From the NCBI GenBank assembly GCA_050250955.1, contig JBFWNR010000001.1:930001-994000 (forward strand): 64,000 nucleotides of DNA, read 5' to 3'. This stretch comes from CAWAYR01 sp050250955 (GTDB taxonomy: Bacteria > Acidobacteriota > Vicinamibacteria > Vicinamibacterales > UBA2999). Both the position numbers and the translations under genes were made by a program. This document shows, one piece after another, positions 16,325-25,590 of this stretch; within the stretch, counting starts at the first letter, position 1; each line of letters starts with the position of its first letter. The notes beneath the pieces were generated by a model, which was given only the letters and a program-made list of their open reading frames with translations, was not told the origin of the DNA and made no database searches.

Positions 16325-17707
16325 GCCGTTCTTGAGTCGTTCCACCTCCTCCTTGAAGGCGCGTCCACGCGCCGCGTAGTCGGTGAACATGTCGAAGCTG
16401 GAGCACGCCGGCGCCAGCAGGACGACGCCGCCGGGCCCGGCCAGGGCGAAGGCCCGGCGAACGGCCTCGGTCATGTCGGCGGCCTCCTCGACCGGCACGG
16501 CGCCGGCCAGGGCGGCTCGGATCAGCGGCCGCGCCTCGCCGATGGCCACCACCGCCCGACCGTGCGCCGCGAGCGGGCCGGCGAGGTCTTCGAACCGGCC
16601 GCCCTTGTAGCGGCCGCCGACGATCGCCACCACGCCCGTGAAGCTCTCGATCGACCGGGCGGCGGCCTCGACATTGGTCGCCTTGGAGTCGTTGACGAAG
16701 CGCACCCCGCCCACCTCGCCCACCGGCTCCATCACGTGTTCGAGGCCGGCGAATCCGGCCAGCGCCCGCACCATGCCGTCGGGTGACGCCCCGGCCAGGT
16801 GGCTGATGGCGGTGGCGGCGACGACGTTGGAGGTCATGTGGCGGCCGTGCAGCTCGATCGCCGCCAGCGGCACCAGCGGCAGGTCGCCTTCCGACGTGCG
16901 GCGCCAGATGACACCATCGGCGACCGACACCCCGTCGTCCAGCCGCCGGGTCGCCGAGTAGCGCAGCTGCCGGGCGCAGCTGGCGCCGGCCAGGGCCACG
17001 GCCTCGGGCTGCCCGGCATCGGCGACGGCCCAGTCATCGGGACCCTGGTTGGCGAAGATCCGCGCCTTGGCCCTGGCGTACGAGGCCAGGTCGGGATGAC
17101 GGTCGAGGTGATCGGCCGACAGGTTGAGCAGGGCGGCGATCCACGGGTGGAAGGTGTCGGTGGCCTCGAGCTGGAAGCTGCTCGCCTCGACGACGTGCAG
17201 GGTGTCGGACGTCGAGCGCTCGACGTGGGCGCTGAGCGGCACGCCGATGTTGCCGCCGACCAGGACGCGCTTGCCGGACGCCTGGAGCATCCGGCCGACC
17301 AGCGTGGTGGTGGTGGACTTGCCCTTGGTGCCGGTGATGGCGATGACCCGACCCTGGAGCCAGCGCCAGGCCAGCTCGAGTTCGCCGATGACTTCGACGC
17401 CGGCGGCGCGCGCCGCCTGCAGCTCGGCGAGTTCGGGCGGGACCCCGGGGCTGGTCACGACCAGGTCGGCGGTCGTGAAGGCCGCCGGATCGTGGCGGCC
17501 GAGATCGAGGGCGACGCCGAGCGCGCGCAGCCGCTCGTCGCCGGGGATGGCCGCGGCGCGGTCGGTGAGCGTCACCCGGGCGCGACGCGCGACGAGCAGC
17601 TCGGCGGCCGCCAGCCCGCTGCGGGCGGCGCCGACGACGAGAACACGCCGGCCTTCGACGTCGAAACCCGGCCGGGCCGGCCCCGATGGCGGCAGGGTGG
17701 CGGTCAT
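16319..17707 (-). CDS. murD: UDP-N-acetylmuramoylalanine--D-glutamate ligase
   Basis: MurD adds D-Glu to UDP-MurNAc-L-Ala. The 462-residue product has the N-terminal uracil-binding Rossmann domain (VLVVGAARSGLAAAELL), the P-loop ITGTKGKSTTTTLV, the LNLSADHLDRH motif of the central domain and the C-terminal VNDSKATN and VAIVGGRYKGG motifs of MurD. The ATG at 17705-17707 overlaps the mraY stop (ATGA). The C-terminus ends ERLKNGG and its stop codon lies within repeat copy B; the reading frame is full length, so the repeat does not truncate the enzyme. Confidence 0.96.
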   Translation of the reverse strand: MTATLPPSGPARPGFDVEGRRVLVVGAARSGLAAAELLVARRARVTLTDRAAAIPGDERLRALGVALDLGRHDPAAFTTADLVVTSPGVPPELAELQAARAAGVEVIGELELAWRWLQGRVIAITGTKGKSTTTTLVGRMLQASGKRVLVGGNIGVPLSAHVERSTSDTLHVVEASSFQLEATDTFHPWIAALLNLSADHLDRHPDLASYARAKARIFANQGPDDWAVADAGQPEAVALAGASCARQLRYSATRRLDDGVSVADGVIWRRTSEGDLPLVPLAAIELHGRHMTSNVVAATAISHLAGASPDGMVRALAGFAGLEHVMEPVGEVGGVRFVNDSKATNVEAAARSIESFTGVVAIVGGRYKGGRFEDLAGPLAAHGRAVVAIGEARPLIRAALAGAVPVEEAADMTEAVRRAFALAGPGGVVLLAPACSSFDMFTDYAARGRAFKEEVERLKNGG

Positions 17708-18789
17708 CGCAGCTTGAGGGTGGTGAGGCTGAAGAGCGCGCAGAGGATCGCCGCGATCAGGAACCGCGTGATCACCTTCGGCTCGCTCCAGCCGACCAGT
17801 TCGAAGTGGTGGTGCAGCGGCGCCATCCGGAAGACGCGCTGACCGGTGAGCTTGAACGACCCGACCTGGATGATGACCGACAGCGCCTCGGCCACGAACA
17901 CGCCGCCGACGATCACCAGCAGCAGTTCCTGCTTGATGAGGATCGCCACCGTGCCGAGCGCGCCGCCGAGCCCGAGCGAGCCGACGTCGCCCATGAAGAT
18001 CTCGGCGGGATAGCAGTTGTACCAGAGGAAGCCGAGACTGGCGCCGACCAGCGCGCCGCAGAACACCGTGAGCTCCGCCGCCGGCGGGAACCGCACCAGC
18101 AGCAGGTAGTCGGCGAACACCGCGTGGCCGGTGACGTAGGCCAGCGCGGTGAAGCACGCCGCGGCGACCGCGAAGGTGCTGATCGCCAGCCCGTCGAGGC
18201 CGTCGGTGAGGTTGACGGCGTTGGTGGCACCGACCAGCACCAGCATCGCCAGCGGCACGTAGGCCCAGCCGAGTTCGGGAATGAGCTGCTTGAAGAACGG
18301 GAAGATGAGCCGGGTGTTGTAGAGGTTCTGCGACGCCAGCCACATCAGCGCCAGCCCGACGGCCAGGGCGACGACGATCTGCAGCCCCATCTTGTAGCGG
18401 GCGGCCAGCCCGCCCGATGAGCGCCGCGTGATCTTGAGGTAGTCGTCGACGAGGCCGATGGCGCCGAACGCCGCCGTCGCCAGCACCGCCAGCCAGACGT
18501 ACTCATTGGTCAGGTCGGCCCACAGCAGCGTCGGCACCAGCGCCGCCGTCAGGATGAGCAGCCCGCCCATCGTCGGCGTGCCGGCCTTGGCGCGGTGCGA
18601 CTGCGGCCCTTCCTGGCGGATCACCTGACCGATCTGGAACGCCCGCAGCTTGCGGATCAGCCACGGCCCGAACGCCAGGCTGATGAGCAGCGCCGTGATG
18701 CTGGCCGCGGCGGTGCGGAACGTGATGTAGCGCGTCACGTTGAGGACGCCGACCTGCGGGGCGAACGAGAAGAGGAGGTGATAGAGCAT
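17704..18789 (-). CDS. mraY: Phospho-N-acetylmuramoyl-pentapeptide transferase
   Basis: MraY transfers phospho-MurNAc-pentapeptide to undecaprenyl phosphate, making lipid I in the inner membrane. The 361-residue product is polytopic with about ten helices. It contains SHRAKAGTPTMGGLL after the second helix, the Asp-rich GLVDDYLKI and the NAVNLTDGLDGLA active-site motifs, and the C-terminal APLHHHFELVGWSEPKV motif that marks the MraY family. ATG 18787-18789 shares a base with the murF stop (TGATG). Its own stop overlaps the murD start. Confidence 0.97.
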   Translation of the reverse strand: MLYHLLFSFAPQVGVLNVTRYITFRTAAASITALLISLAFGPWLIRKLRAFQIGQVIRQEGPQSHRAKAGTPTMGGLLILTAALVPTLLWADLTNEYVWLAVLATAAFGAIGLVDDYLKITRRSSGGLAARYKMGLQIVVALAVGLALMWLASQNLYNTRLIFPFFKQLIPELGWAYVPLAMLVLVGATNAVNLTDGLDGLAISTFAVAAACFTALAYVTGHAVFADYLLLVRFPPAAELTVFCGALVGASLGFLWYNCYPAEIFMGDVGSLGLGGALGTVAILIKQELLLVIVGGVFVAEALSVIIQVGSFKLTGQRVFRMAPLHHHFELVGWSEPKVITRFLIAAILCALFSLTTLKLR

Positions 18790-20198
18790 CACGCCCCTCC
18801 GGCGACGAGGCGGGCGACGACGGCGTCGGTGCCGATGCCGCGCGAGCCCTTCACCAGTACCAGGTCCCCGGCGCCGACCATCCCGGCGGCCAGCGCGGCG
18901 GCCTCGGCGCTGGTCGCGACGTGGTGCACCACGGCCGGCGCCAGCCCGGCGGCGATCGCGGCGGCGGCCAGGCGTGCCGCCGGCGGGCCGCCGACCGCGA
19001 TCAGGAGTTCGACGCCGGCGGCGGCGGCGGCGCGGCCGCAGGCCTCGTGCAGCGTCGCGGCGGCGGCGCCCAGTTCGAGCATCTCGCCGACGACGGCGAT
19101 GCGCCGGCCGGCGGGCCGGCTCGCCGCCAGCACGTCGAGCGACCGCTGCAGCGCGCTCGGGCTGGAGTTGTAGGAGTCGTCGATTACGGTGGCGCCAGCC
19201 GGCGTCCGCACCACGGCGCCGCGGTGGTCGGCGGCGGTCAGGGTCGCCAGCCGGGCGGCGATGTCGCCGAGCGGCACGCCCAGCTCGACCCCGACGGCGG
19301 CGGCGGCGAGGGCGTTCAGCAGATGGCCGTGCCCCGGCAGCGCGATGGTCAGGGCGATGTCGCCGGCCGCGGTCGACACCGCGGCGGCGGTGCCGTCGAC
19401 GCCCCGATCCTCGATAGCCGTGGCCCGTACCGCCGCGCCGGCCGACACCCCGAAGGTCACGACCCGGCCGGGGAACGCCGTCGCCCGGGCCATCACCAAC
19501 GGGTCGTCGGCGTTGCAGACCAGCAGGGTGTCCGGGCCGGCCTGTTCCAGGATCTCGGCCTTGGCGTCGGCGATCGCCGCCCGCGAGCCGAAGTAGCCGA
19601 TATGCGCGTCGCCGACGTTGGTCCACACCCGCACGTCGGGCCGGGCGATGTCGACGAGGACGCGGATCTCGCCGGCGTGGTTCATGCCGAGCTCCATCAC
19701 GGCGACGTCCGGCGCGCTGCGCAGCTCGACCAGCGAGATCGGCAGGCCGAGATGGTTGTTGAGGTTGCCGCGGTTCTTGACCACGCGGTAGCGGGCGCCG
19801 AGCACCGCGGCGATGGCGTCCTTGGTCGTGGTCTTGCCGGCGCTGCCGGTGATGGCGACGACGCGGGCGCCCGACGCGCGGCGGACGGCGCGGCCGAGAT
19901 CCTGGAGCGCGCGCAGCGTGTCGTCGACTTCGACCACGATCGCGGCGGCATCGCCGCCGGCGGGCAGGGCGACCCGGCGCTGCACCACCACGCCGGCGGC
20001 GCCCCGGGCCAGGGCGGCCGGCACGAAGTCGTGGCCGTCGCGGGCGGCGACGATGGCGAAGAAGAGCTCGCCCGGCGCCAGCTCCCGCGAGTCGATGGCC
20101 ACCGCGCCGAGGCGGCGATCGGCGGCGCCGGCCAGCTGGCGTCCGGCGACGGCGCGGGTCAGGTCGGCGGCGGAGTAAGTGCCCTGGTGCAGCTGCAT
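18789..20198 (-). CDS. murF: UDP-MurNAc-tripeptide--D-alanyl-D-alanine ligase
   Basis: MurF adds the D-Ala-D-Ala dipeptide to complete the pentapeptide precursor. The 469-residue product has the N-terminal domain with VAIDSRELAPGELFFA, the ATP loop ITGSAGKTTTKD (residues ~116-127), NRGNLNNHLGLPISLVEL, which is typical of MurF substrate contacts, and the C-terminal VIDDSYNSSPSALQ. Its dipeptide substrate needs a D-Ala-D-Ala ligase, and no ddl gene is present in this window. It follows murE with 2 bp between. Confidence 0.95.
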   Translation of the reverse strand: MQLHQGTYSAADLTRAVAGRQLAGAADRRLGAVAIDSRELAPGELFFAIVAARDGHDFVPAALARGAAGVVVQRRVALPAGGDAAAIVVEVDDTLRALQDLGRAVRRASGARVVAITGSAGKTTTKDAIAAVLGARYRVVKNRGNLNNHLGLPISLVELRSAPDVAVMELGMNHAGEIRVLVDIARPDVRVWTNVGDAHIGYFGSRAAIADAKAEILEQAGPDTLLVCNADDPLVMARATAFPGRVVTFGVSAGAAVRATAIEDRGVDGTAAAVSTAAGDIALTIALPGHGHLLNALAAAAVGVELGVPLGDIAARLATLTAADHRGAVVRTPAGATVIDDSYNSSPSALQRSLDVLAASRPAGRRIAVVGEMLELGAAAATLHEACGRAAAAAGVELLIAVGGPPAARLAAAAIAAGLAPAVVHHVATSAEAAALAAGMVGAGDLVLVKGSRGIGTDAVVARLVAGGA

Positions 20199-20200
20199 CG

Positions 20201-21709
20201 TCAGCTCACCCGCCCCTGACGACGGCGCGCCAGCGCCGCCCGAGACACCGCGGCGTCGTCGAACGGCAGCACCCGCGAACCGACGTGCTGGGTCTTCTCG
20301 TGCCCCTTGCCGGCGACCAGCACGACATCACCGCGCCGCGCCCGGGCCACCGCCCGCTCGATCGCCTCGGCGCGATCGACGACGGCGACCACGTCGGGCA
20401 GCCGGCCCGACGCCGCCGCCTCGCCGGCCGGGATGCCCCGCTTGATCTCGTCGATGATCGCCGCCGGATCCTCGCTGCGCGGGTTGTCGGAGGTGATGAC
20501 GACGACGTCGCTCAGCCGCGCCGCGACCATGCCCATCAGCGGCCGCTTGGTGCGGTCGCGATCGCCGCCGCAGCCGAACACCGTGACGAGCCGTCCGGCG
20601 GTGAGCGGCCGCGCCGTTTCGAGCAGGTTGCGCAGCGCGTCGTCGGTGTGGGCGTAGTCGACGACGACGGTCACCTCGTCGCCCGGCGCCGAGACCACCT
20701 CGAAGCGGCCGGGCACGCCGCGCAGTGCGGCCAGCCCGTCGGCGATGGCCTCGACCGGCAGCCCGATCGCGCAGGCCGCGGCGGTGGCGGCGAGCAGGTT
20801 GTAGACATTGGGTCGGCCGACCAGCGACGACCGCACCCGGACCGTCCCGCACGGAGTGACCGCCGCGAACTGCACGCCGGTCAGGTCCATCGACAGCCCT
20901 TCGGGCCGCACGTCGGCCGGCTTCTGGATGCCGTAGGTCACCGGGCGCGCGCAGGCCGCGGCAAGCGACGCGGCCCGGGCGTCGTCGGCGTTGATCACGC
21001 CGGGCGACTCGGGTGGCAGCATCTCGAAGAGCCGGCGCTTGGCCGCGAAATACGACTCCATGTCGTCGTGGAAGTCGAGGTGGTCGCGGGTCAGGTTGGT
21101 GAACACGGCGGCCGCGAAGCGCGTGCCGTCGACGCGCTTGAGCGCCAGCGCGTGCGACGACACCTCCATCACGCAGGCGCCGTTGCCGGCGGTGACCATC
21201 TCGCGCAGCATGAGCTGCACGTCGGAGGCTTCCGGCGTGGTGCGGGCCGCCTCGCGCGTGGTCCGCCCGACTTTGTAGTGCACCGTCCCCATCACGCCGG
21301 CCGACCGTCCGGCGGCGTCGAACACCGCGGCGAGCAGGTAGGTCGTCGTCGTCTTGCCGTTGGTGCCGGTGACGCCGACCACGGGAATCTCGTGGCTGGG
21401 GTGGCCGGCCACCTCGGCCCCGAGCCGGGCCAGGGCCAGCCGGGCGTCGCGGACCTGGATCCACGGCACCTCGACGCCAGCGGCCGCCGGCCGGTCGGCG
21501 ACCACGGCGACCGCGCCGCGGGCCACGGCCTGCGGTACGAAGTCGAGGCCGTCGGCCTTGCCACCGCGAATGGCGACGAAGGCCGACCCCGGGCGCACCT
21601 GCCGCGAGTCGTAGGCGACGGCGTCGATGGTCGTCGGCGGCGGTGGCGCCGCCTCGGCCGTACCGAGCACGAGATCGCCGAGGGCGCGACGGGCCGTCTC
21701 GAGCGTCAC
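20201..21709 (-). CDS. murE: UDP-MurNAc-dipeptide--meso-2,6-diaminopimelate ligase
   Basis: MurE adds the third amino acid of the stem peptide. The 502-residue product has the N-terminal AYDSRQVRPGSAFVA, the P-loop GVTGTNGKTTTTYL (~112-126), the MEVSSHALALKRVDG motif and the C-terminal domain. The specificity motif DNPRSEDP (DNPR at ~408-411) is the form that binds meso-diaminopimelate rather than L-Lys, so the wall is expected to be of the DAP type, as in Gram-negative bacteria. The GTG at 21707-21709 overlaps the ftsI stop (GTGA). Confidence 0.96.
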   Translation of the reverse strand: MTLETARRALGDLVLGTAEAAPPPPTTIDAVAYDSRQVRPGSAFVAIRGGKADGLDFVPQAVARGAVAVVADRPAAAGVEVPWIQVRDARLALARLGAEVAGHPSHEIPVVGVTGTNGKTTTTYLLAAVFDAAGRSAGVMGTVHYKVGRTTREAARTTPEASDVQLMLREMVTAGNGACVMEVSSHALALKRVDGTRFAAAVFTNLTRDHLDFHDDMESYFAAKRRLFEMLPPESPGVINADDARAASLAAACARPVTYGIQKPADVRPEGLSMDLTGVQFAAVTPCGTVRVRSSLVGRPNVYNLLAATAAACAIGLPVEAIADGLAALRGVPGRFEVVSAPGDEVTVVVDYAHTDDALRNLLETARPLTAGRLVTVFGCGGDRDRTKRPLMGMVAARLSDVVVITSDNPRSEDPAAIIDEIKRGIPAGEAAASGRLPDVVAVVDRAEAIERAVARARRGDVVLVAGKGHEKTQHVGSRVLPFDDAAVSRAALARRRQGRVS

Positions 21710-23709
21710 GGCACCTCCCCGTGCATGGCCTGGGCGAGGCGCCGGGGGTTCCGGTCGAGCACCAGCGTGCAGGTGGTGGCGGCGTCGATCGGCGTGCCCG
21801 CCGGCGGCGACTGGGCGACGACCAGGCCCGCGCCGTGCATCCGTGCCGCGACCCGCCGGCTGGCCAGGCGGCGCAGCGCCTCGCGGGCGCCGAGGCCGCG
21901 CAGGTCGGGCATCGTCCGGCTGTCGTCCACCGCCGCCACCGTGATGAGTTGCGGCCGGGCGACGTCGACGTGGGCCCGACGATCGACCAGGACCGGTGGC
22001 GCGGGGAACACCGTCGGCGGCACGCCGAGATGACGCAGCGCGGCATCGGCGATGCGGGCGAAGATCGGCGCCGCCACGCTGCCGCCGTAGTACTTGCCGG
22101 CCCGCGGCGTGTCGATGACCACGATCGCCGTCAGCACCGGCTTTCGCGACGGCGCGAACCCGACGAACGAGACGTTGTACTCGGACTTCGAGTAGCGGCC
22201 GGCGACGATCTTGCCGGCCGTGCCCGACTTGCCGGCGACCGTGAAGCCGTCGATCCTGGCCTGGGTGCCGGTGCCGCCGGTGACGACCTCTTCCATGATC
22301 GAGGTCAGCTCGGCGGCGGTGCGGGCGGTGATCGGCCGGCCGACCTCGTGCGGCGCCACTGCGGCCCGCGCCCCGTCCTTGACGACGGCGCGGACGACGC
22401 GTGGCTGCAGCAGGCGGCCGCCGTTGGCGACGGCACTGGCGGCGGCGACCATCTGCAGCGGCGTCACGCCCACCTGGTAGCCCATCGAGATCGACGCCAG
22501 CGCGCTGTCGTTGAGGCGGCTCGGATCCCAGACGATGCCGGGGCTCTCGCCGGGGAAGTCGGGCGAGGTGGTGCGGCCGAACCCGAAGCGGTTGACGTAG
22601 ACGCCGAGCCGCTCCGGGCCGAGCCGCAGTCCGACCTTGATGGCGCCGACGTTGCTCGACTTGGCGATGACCTGGGCGAAGGTCAGGATCTGATGGCGGG
22701 CGACGTCCTCGATCGGCGGCCGGCCGGGGAACTTGATCATCCCGGCGCTGACGTCGATCGGGTCGGTCGGCGACACCACGCCCTCCTGGATCGCCGCCGA
22801 GGCGGTGACGATCTTGAAGGTCGAGCCCGGCTCGTAGAGGTCGGTCACCGCCCGGTTCTTGCGGACGCCATCGGCGGCGCTGCGGAACGCGTTGGGATTG
22901 AAGGTCGGATAGGTGGCCATCGCCAGGATCTCGCCGGTGTGCGGATCCATCAGGATGGCCGTGCCGGCGTCGGCGCGATGCTCGGTGACGCCCGCCTTCA
23001 GCTCGCGCTCGACGATGTGCTGGAGCTGCTCGTCGACGGTCAGTTCGAGCGTGCCGCCGGCGGTCGGCGGCCGTTCGATGCTGCTGAAGCCGCGCCGCCG
23101 CGCGTCGGTCTGCACCAGCACCTTGCCGTCACGGCCGCGCACCACCGAGTCGTAGGCGGCTTCGAGCCCGCCGAGTCCGACGTTGTCGACCCCGACGTAG
23201 CCGAGCAGCTGAGCCGCCAGCTCCTTCTTGGGGTAGTAGCGCCGGCTCTCCTTCATCAGGCCGACGCCCTCGAGGTCGAGCGCCTTGATGCGCTCGGCGA
23301 CCTGCGGCGAGACGAAGCGCTCGACGAAGGCGAACGCGCGGGAGGTCGAGAACCGGTCGACCAGCGCCTTCAGCTTGCCGCGGTCGCAGTCGTCGAGGAC
23401 GCGGCACAGCGCCCCGGCGGTGGCGGCCGGTTCGGCGATGTCGGCCGGCACCGCGTAGACGCTGTCGACGTCGACGCTGTAGGCCAGCAGGCGGCCGTGG
23501 CGGTCGCGAATCTCGCCGCGCTTGGCCGGCGCCGTCACCGTCCGCATCTGCTGGCGGTCGGCCCGCGCCGACAGGTCCTCGTGACGGACCACCTGCAGGA
23601 ACACCAGCCGCGCCTCGATCGCCGCCGTCCACGCCAGCAGGCACACGCCGCCCACCACGGCGCGGCGGCGCAGGGTGTCGCGCCACGGGGGCTGGGTCGG
23701 CGTGGCCAC
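21706..23709 (-). CDS. ftsI: Division-specific transpeptidase FtsI (class B PBP3) with PASTA domain
   Basis: FtsI crosslinks septal peptidoglycan with FtsW. The 667-residue product has an N-terminal membrane anchor (~residues 17-40), a PBP dimerisation domain (RGEIRDRHGRLLA) and the transpeptidase domain with STFK (Ser296), SSN (351-353) and KSGT (494-497). A C-terminal PASTA domain (~605-667: MPDLRGLGAREALRRL to DAATTCTLVL) is present; E. coli FtsI lacks it, but it is common in other phyla. The start is GTG. It follows ftsL by 18 bp. Confidence 0.95.
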   Translation of the reverse strand: MATPTQPPWRDTLRRRAVVGGVCLLAWTAAIEARLVFLQVVRHEDLSARADRQQMRTVTAPAKRGEIRDRHGRLLAYSVDVDSVYAVPADIAEPAATAGALCRVLDDCDRGKLKALVDRFSTSRAFAFVERFVSPQVAERIKALDLEGVGLMKESRRYYPKKELAAQLLGYVGVDNVGLGGLEAAYDSVVRGRDGKVLVQTDARRRGFSSIERPPTAGGTLELTVDEQLQHIVERELKAGVTEHRADAGTAILMDPHTGEILAMATYPTFNPNAFRSAADGVRKNRAVTDLYEPGSTFKIVTASAAIQEGVVSPTDPIDVSAGMIKFPGRPPIEDVARHQILTFAQVIAKSSNVGAIKVGLRLGPERLGVYVNRFGFGRTTSPDFPGESPGIVWDPSRLNDSALASISMGYQVGVTPLQMVAAASAVANGGRLLQPRVVRAVVKDGARAAVAPHEVGRPITARTAAELTSIMEEVVTGGTGTQARIDGFTVAGKSGTAGKIVAGRYSKSEYNVSFVGFAPSRKPVLTAIVVIDTPRAGKYYGGSVAAPIFARIADAALRHLGVPPTVFPAPPVLVDRRAHVDVARPQLITVAAVDDSRTMPDLRGLGAREALRRLASRRVAARMHGAGLVVAQSPPAGTPIDAATTCTLVLDRNPRRLAQAMHGEVP

Positions 23710-23727
23710 GGCGGGTCCCGGTGTCGG

Positions 23728-24123
23728 CTAGCGGACGGCGATGACCGAGCGGGCGGGCGGCTCGCTGGGCAGGACCCGCTCGAGGACGACGGCGTCGTCG
23801 CTGGTCGGCGCCACCATGCCGAGGCGGTCGATGGCCAGGCGCTCGATGCGCTGCGGCGCCCGCAGGGTCTCGGTCTCCAGGCGCAGGTGCTGGCGGACGT
23901 CCTCCTCGGCGGCGATCTGGCGCTTCATCTCGTCGAGCTGATAGCCGTGGCGGATGAGCTCGAAGTGCTGCCAGGCGCTGAACATCACCACCAGCAGCAG
24001 CACCACGCCGACGCCGAGCGAACTCCACAGCTCGCGCTGGCGGCGTTCGTCCACCTCGCGCACGATCGGGTTGTTGCGCACGTCCTTGCGGATCGCGTAC
24101 TCGAAGGTCTCTGCGTGATCCAT
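23728..24123 (-). CDS. ftsL: Cell division protein FtsL
   Basis: FtsL is a small bitopic protein of the FtsQLB divisome complex. The 131-residue product has a cytoplasmic N-terminus (DHAETFEYAIRKDVRNNPIV), one membrane helix (LGVGVVLLLVVMFSAWQHFE, ~residues 36-55), and a periplasmic leucine-zipper-like coiled coil (QLDEMKRQIAAEEDVRQHLR onward) with heptad spacing. Sequence conservation of FtsL is always low, so the assignment rests on topology and the position between rsmH and ftsI. The ATG at 24121-24123 follows GGGGG 8 nt upstream. Confidence 0.85.
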   Translation of the reverse strand: MDHAETFEYAIRKDVRNNPIVREVDERRQRELWSSLGVGVVLLLVVMFSAWQHFELIRHGYQLDEMKRQIAAEEDVRQHLRLETETLRAPQRIERLAIDRLGMVAPTSDDAVVLERVLPSEPPARSVIAVR

Positions 24124-24148
24124 CGGCGTCCCCCTTTGCGCTGTCCGG

Positions 24149-25039
24149 TCAGGCCAGCCGCTCGGCGGCGCGCAGCTTGGCGCTGCGCGCCCGCGGGTTC
24201 CTCGCAATCTCGTCGTCTCCGGGCAGCACCGGCTTGCCGGTGAGCACCCGCAGCACCCCGTCGACCCGGTCGAGCGCCCGCAGCGTGTGCTTGACGATGC
24301 GGTCCTCGAGCGAGTGGAAACTGATCACGACCAGCCGGGCGCCGGCGGCGAGGCGGGCGGCGGCCCGGCGCACGAACTCGTCGAGCCGGTCGAGTTCGCC
24401 GTTGACCCAGATGCGCAGCGCCTGGAAGGTCCGCGTCGCCGGGTCGATCCGCTGCCAGCCGGGTCCACCGGCGGCGCGGCGGACGATCGCCGCCAGCTGC
24501 CCGGTGGTGGCGATCGGCGCCTGCTCGCGGGCGGCGACGATGGCGCGGGCGATCCGCCGCGAGCGGCGCTCCTCGCCGAACTGGAAGATCACGTCGGCGA
24601 GCGCCGGCTCGTCGATGGTGGCCAGCCGCTCGGCGGCGGTCAGGCCCCGGGTCTGGTCCATCCGCATGTCGAGCGGTTCGTCGCGGCGGAAGCTGAAGCC
24701 GCGCCCGGCGGCGTCGAACTGCAGCGACGACACCCCCAGATCGGCGAGCGTGCCGGCGCTGGTGGCGACCCCCTGCTCGTCGAGCACCGCGTCGAACTCG
24801 CGGTAGTCGGCGTGGTGGAGCCGGACGCGCTCGCCGAAGACGGCCAGCGCCTCGGCCGCCAGCGCCAGCGCCTGCGGGTCGCGATCGATGCCGATGACAC
24901 GGTCGGCGCCGCCCTCGAGCAGGGCGCGGGTGTGGCCGCCCAGCCCGACGGTGCAGTCCACGTACGTGCCGCCGCGCTGCGGCTCCAGGAACCGCATTGC
25001 CTCGTCGACCATCACCGACTGGTGCTGGGACACGTCCAC
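24149..25039 (-). CDS. rsmH: 16S rRNA (cytosine1402-N4)-methyltransferase
   Basis: RsmH (MraW) methylates C1402 in the decoding centre of 16S rRNA using SAM. The 296-residue product carries the family start QHQSVMVDEAMRFLEPQ, the SAM motif VDCTVGLGGHT, ADLGVSSLQFD, the DEPLDMRMDQ motif and the C-terminal VISFHSLEDRIVKH block. GTG 25037-25039 is used; a second in-frame GTG lies 6 nt further in. The 104-bp gap from mraZ holds a perfect hairpin (25066-25084) and is one of only two large gaps in this operon. Confidence 0.95.
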   Translation of the reverse strand: MDVSQHQSVMVDEAMRFLEPQRGGTYVDCTVGLGGHTRALLEGGADRVIGIDRDPQALALAAEALAVFGERVRLHHADYREFDAVLDEQGVATSAGTLADLGVSSLQFDAAGRGFSFRRDEPLDMRMDQTRGLTAAERLATIDEPALADVIFQFGEERRSRRIARAIVAAREQAPIATTGQLAAIVRRAAGGPGWQRIDPATRTFQALRIWVNGELDRLDEFVRRAAARLAAGARLVVISFHSLEDRIVKHTLRALDRVDGVLRVLTGKPVLPGDDEIARNPRARSAKLRAAERLA

Positions 25040-25065
25040 GTCCAGTGCAGAAAGGCGTCAACCAT

Positions 25066-25084
25066 GCCCCGCCGGAGGCGGGGC
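25066..25084 (-). other. Perfect hairpin between mraZ and rsmH
   Basis: GCCCCGCC (25066-25073) and GGCGGGGC (25077-25084) form an 8-bp GC-only stem with a 3-nt loop. In the direction of transcription it is followed by ATGGTTGACGCCTTTCTGC, which has no real T-run. It may act as a processing or attenuation structure separating mraZ from the rest of the operon. Confidence 0.45.
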
Positions 25085-25143
25085 CACACAACGCGGCCTG
25101 GCGAGGCGTCGCCACATGCTCGTCGCAACAGAGCGGAGCCTCG

Positions 25144-25584
25144 CTAGATGCCGAACTCGGCCAGGGCCCGCGCGTCGTCGTCGGAGTACGGCTCGCGGAG
25201 AAGCTTGGCGAGGAACCGGTCGTGGTTCCAGACTTCGAGGAAGTCGTACTTGCCGAGTACGTCGACCTCGCCGGTCATCAGCGCCGACTCCCGCAGCCGG
25301 GGCTGGATCAGGATCCGCCCCTGCGGATCGAGCTCCGAGACCTGGCCGAAGAAGCTGACGCGATCGAGGAACTTGAGCCGGGCCGGGTGGGTGGAGGGGG
25401 CCTGCGCCAGCTTCCGCTCAATCTCGAGCCACACCGGCATCGGATAGACCCGTACCGACTCGCCGGTGAGGCTGGTGACGAAGACTTCCCGGCCGTACTC
25501 CTCCTGGACCACGGCCCGAAAGGTGTTGGGGACCTTCAGCCGGCCTTTGTCGTCGATCTTTGCCGGCGCGTTCCCGCGAAGCAC
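25144..25584 (-). CDS. mraZ: Transcriptional regulator MraZ
   Basis: MraZ is a DNA-binding regulator that binds repeats upstream of its own operon and in E. coli represses the dcw cluster. The 146-residue product has two tandem SpoVT/AbrB-like half domains, each with the DxxGR loop: KIDDKGRLKVP near residue 10 and ELDPQGRILIQ near residue 85. The start is GTG at 25582-25584, 6 nt after GGAG. Four TGGAN boxes at 25591-25615 lie immediately upstream and are the likely operator. It is the first gene of the dcw operon. Confidence 0.95.
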   Translation of the reverse strand: MLRGNAPAKIDDKGRLKVPNTFRAVVQEEYGREVFVTSLTGESVRVYPMPVWLEIERKLAQAPSTHPARLKFLDRVSFFGQVSELDPQGRILIQPRLRESALMTGEVDVLGKYDFLEVWNHDRFLAKLLREPYSDDDARALAEFGI

Positions 25585-25590
25585 TGTTTA

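Noticed and set aside
21643..24243. 866-codon plus-strand frame across ftsI, ftsL and part of murE/rsmH
   Set aside because: Antisense shadow in high-GC DNA; low-complexity composition and no domain, while the minus-strand genes are unambiguous.
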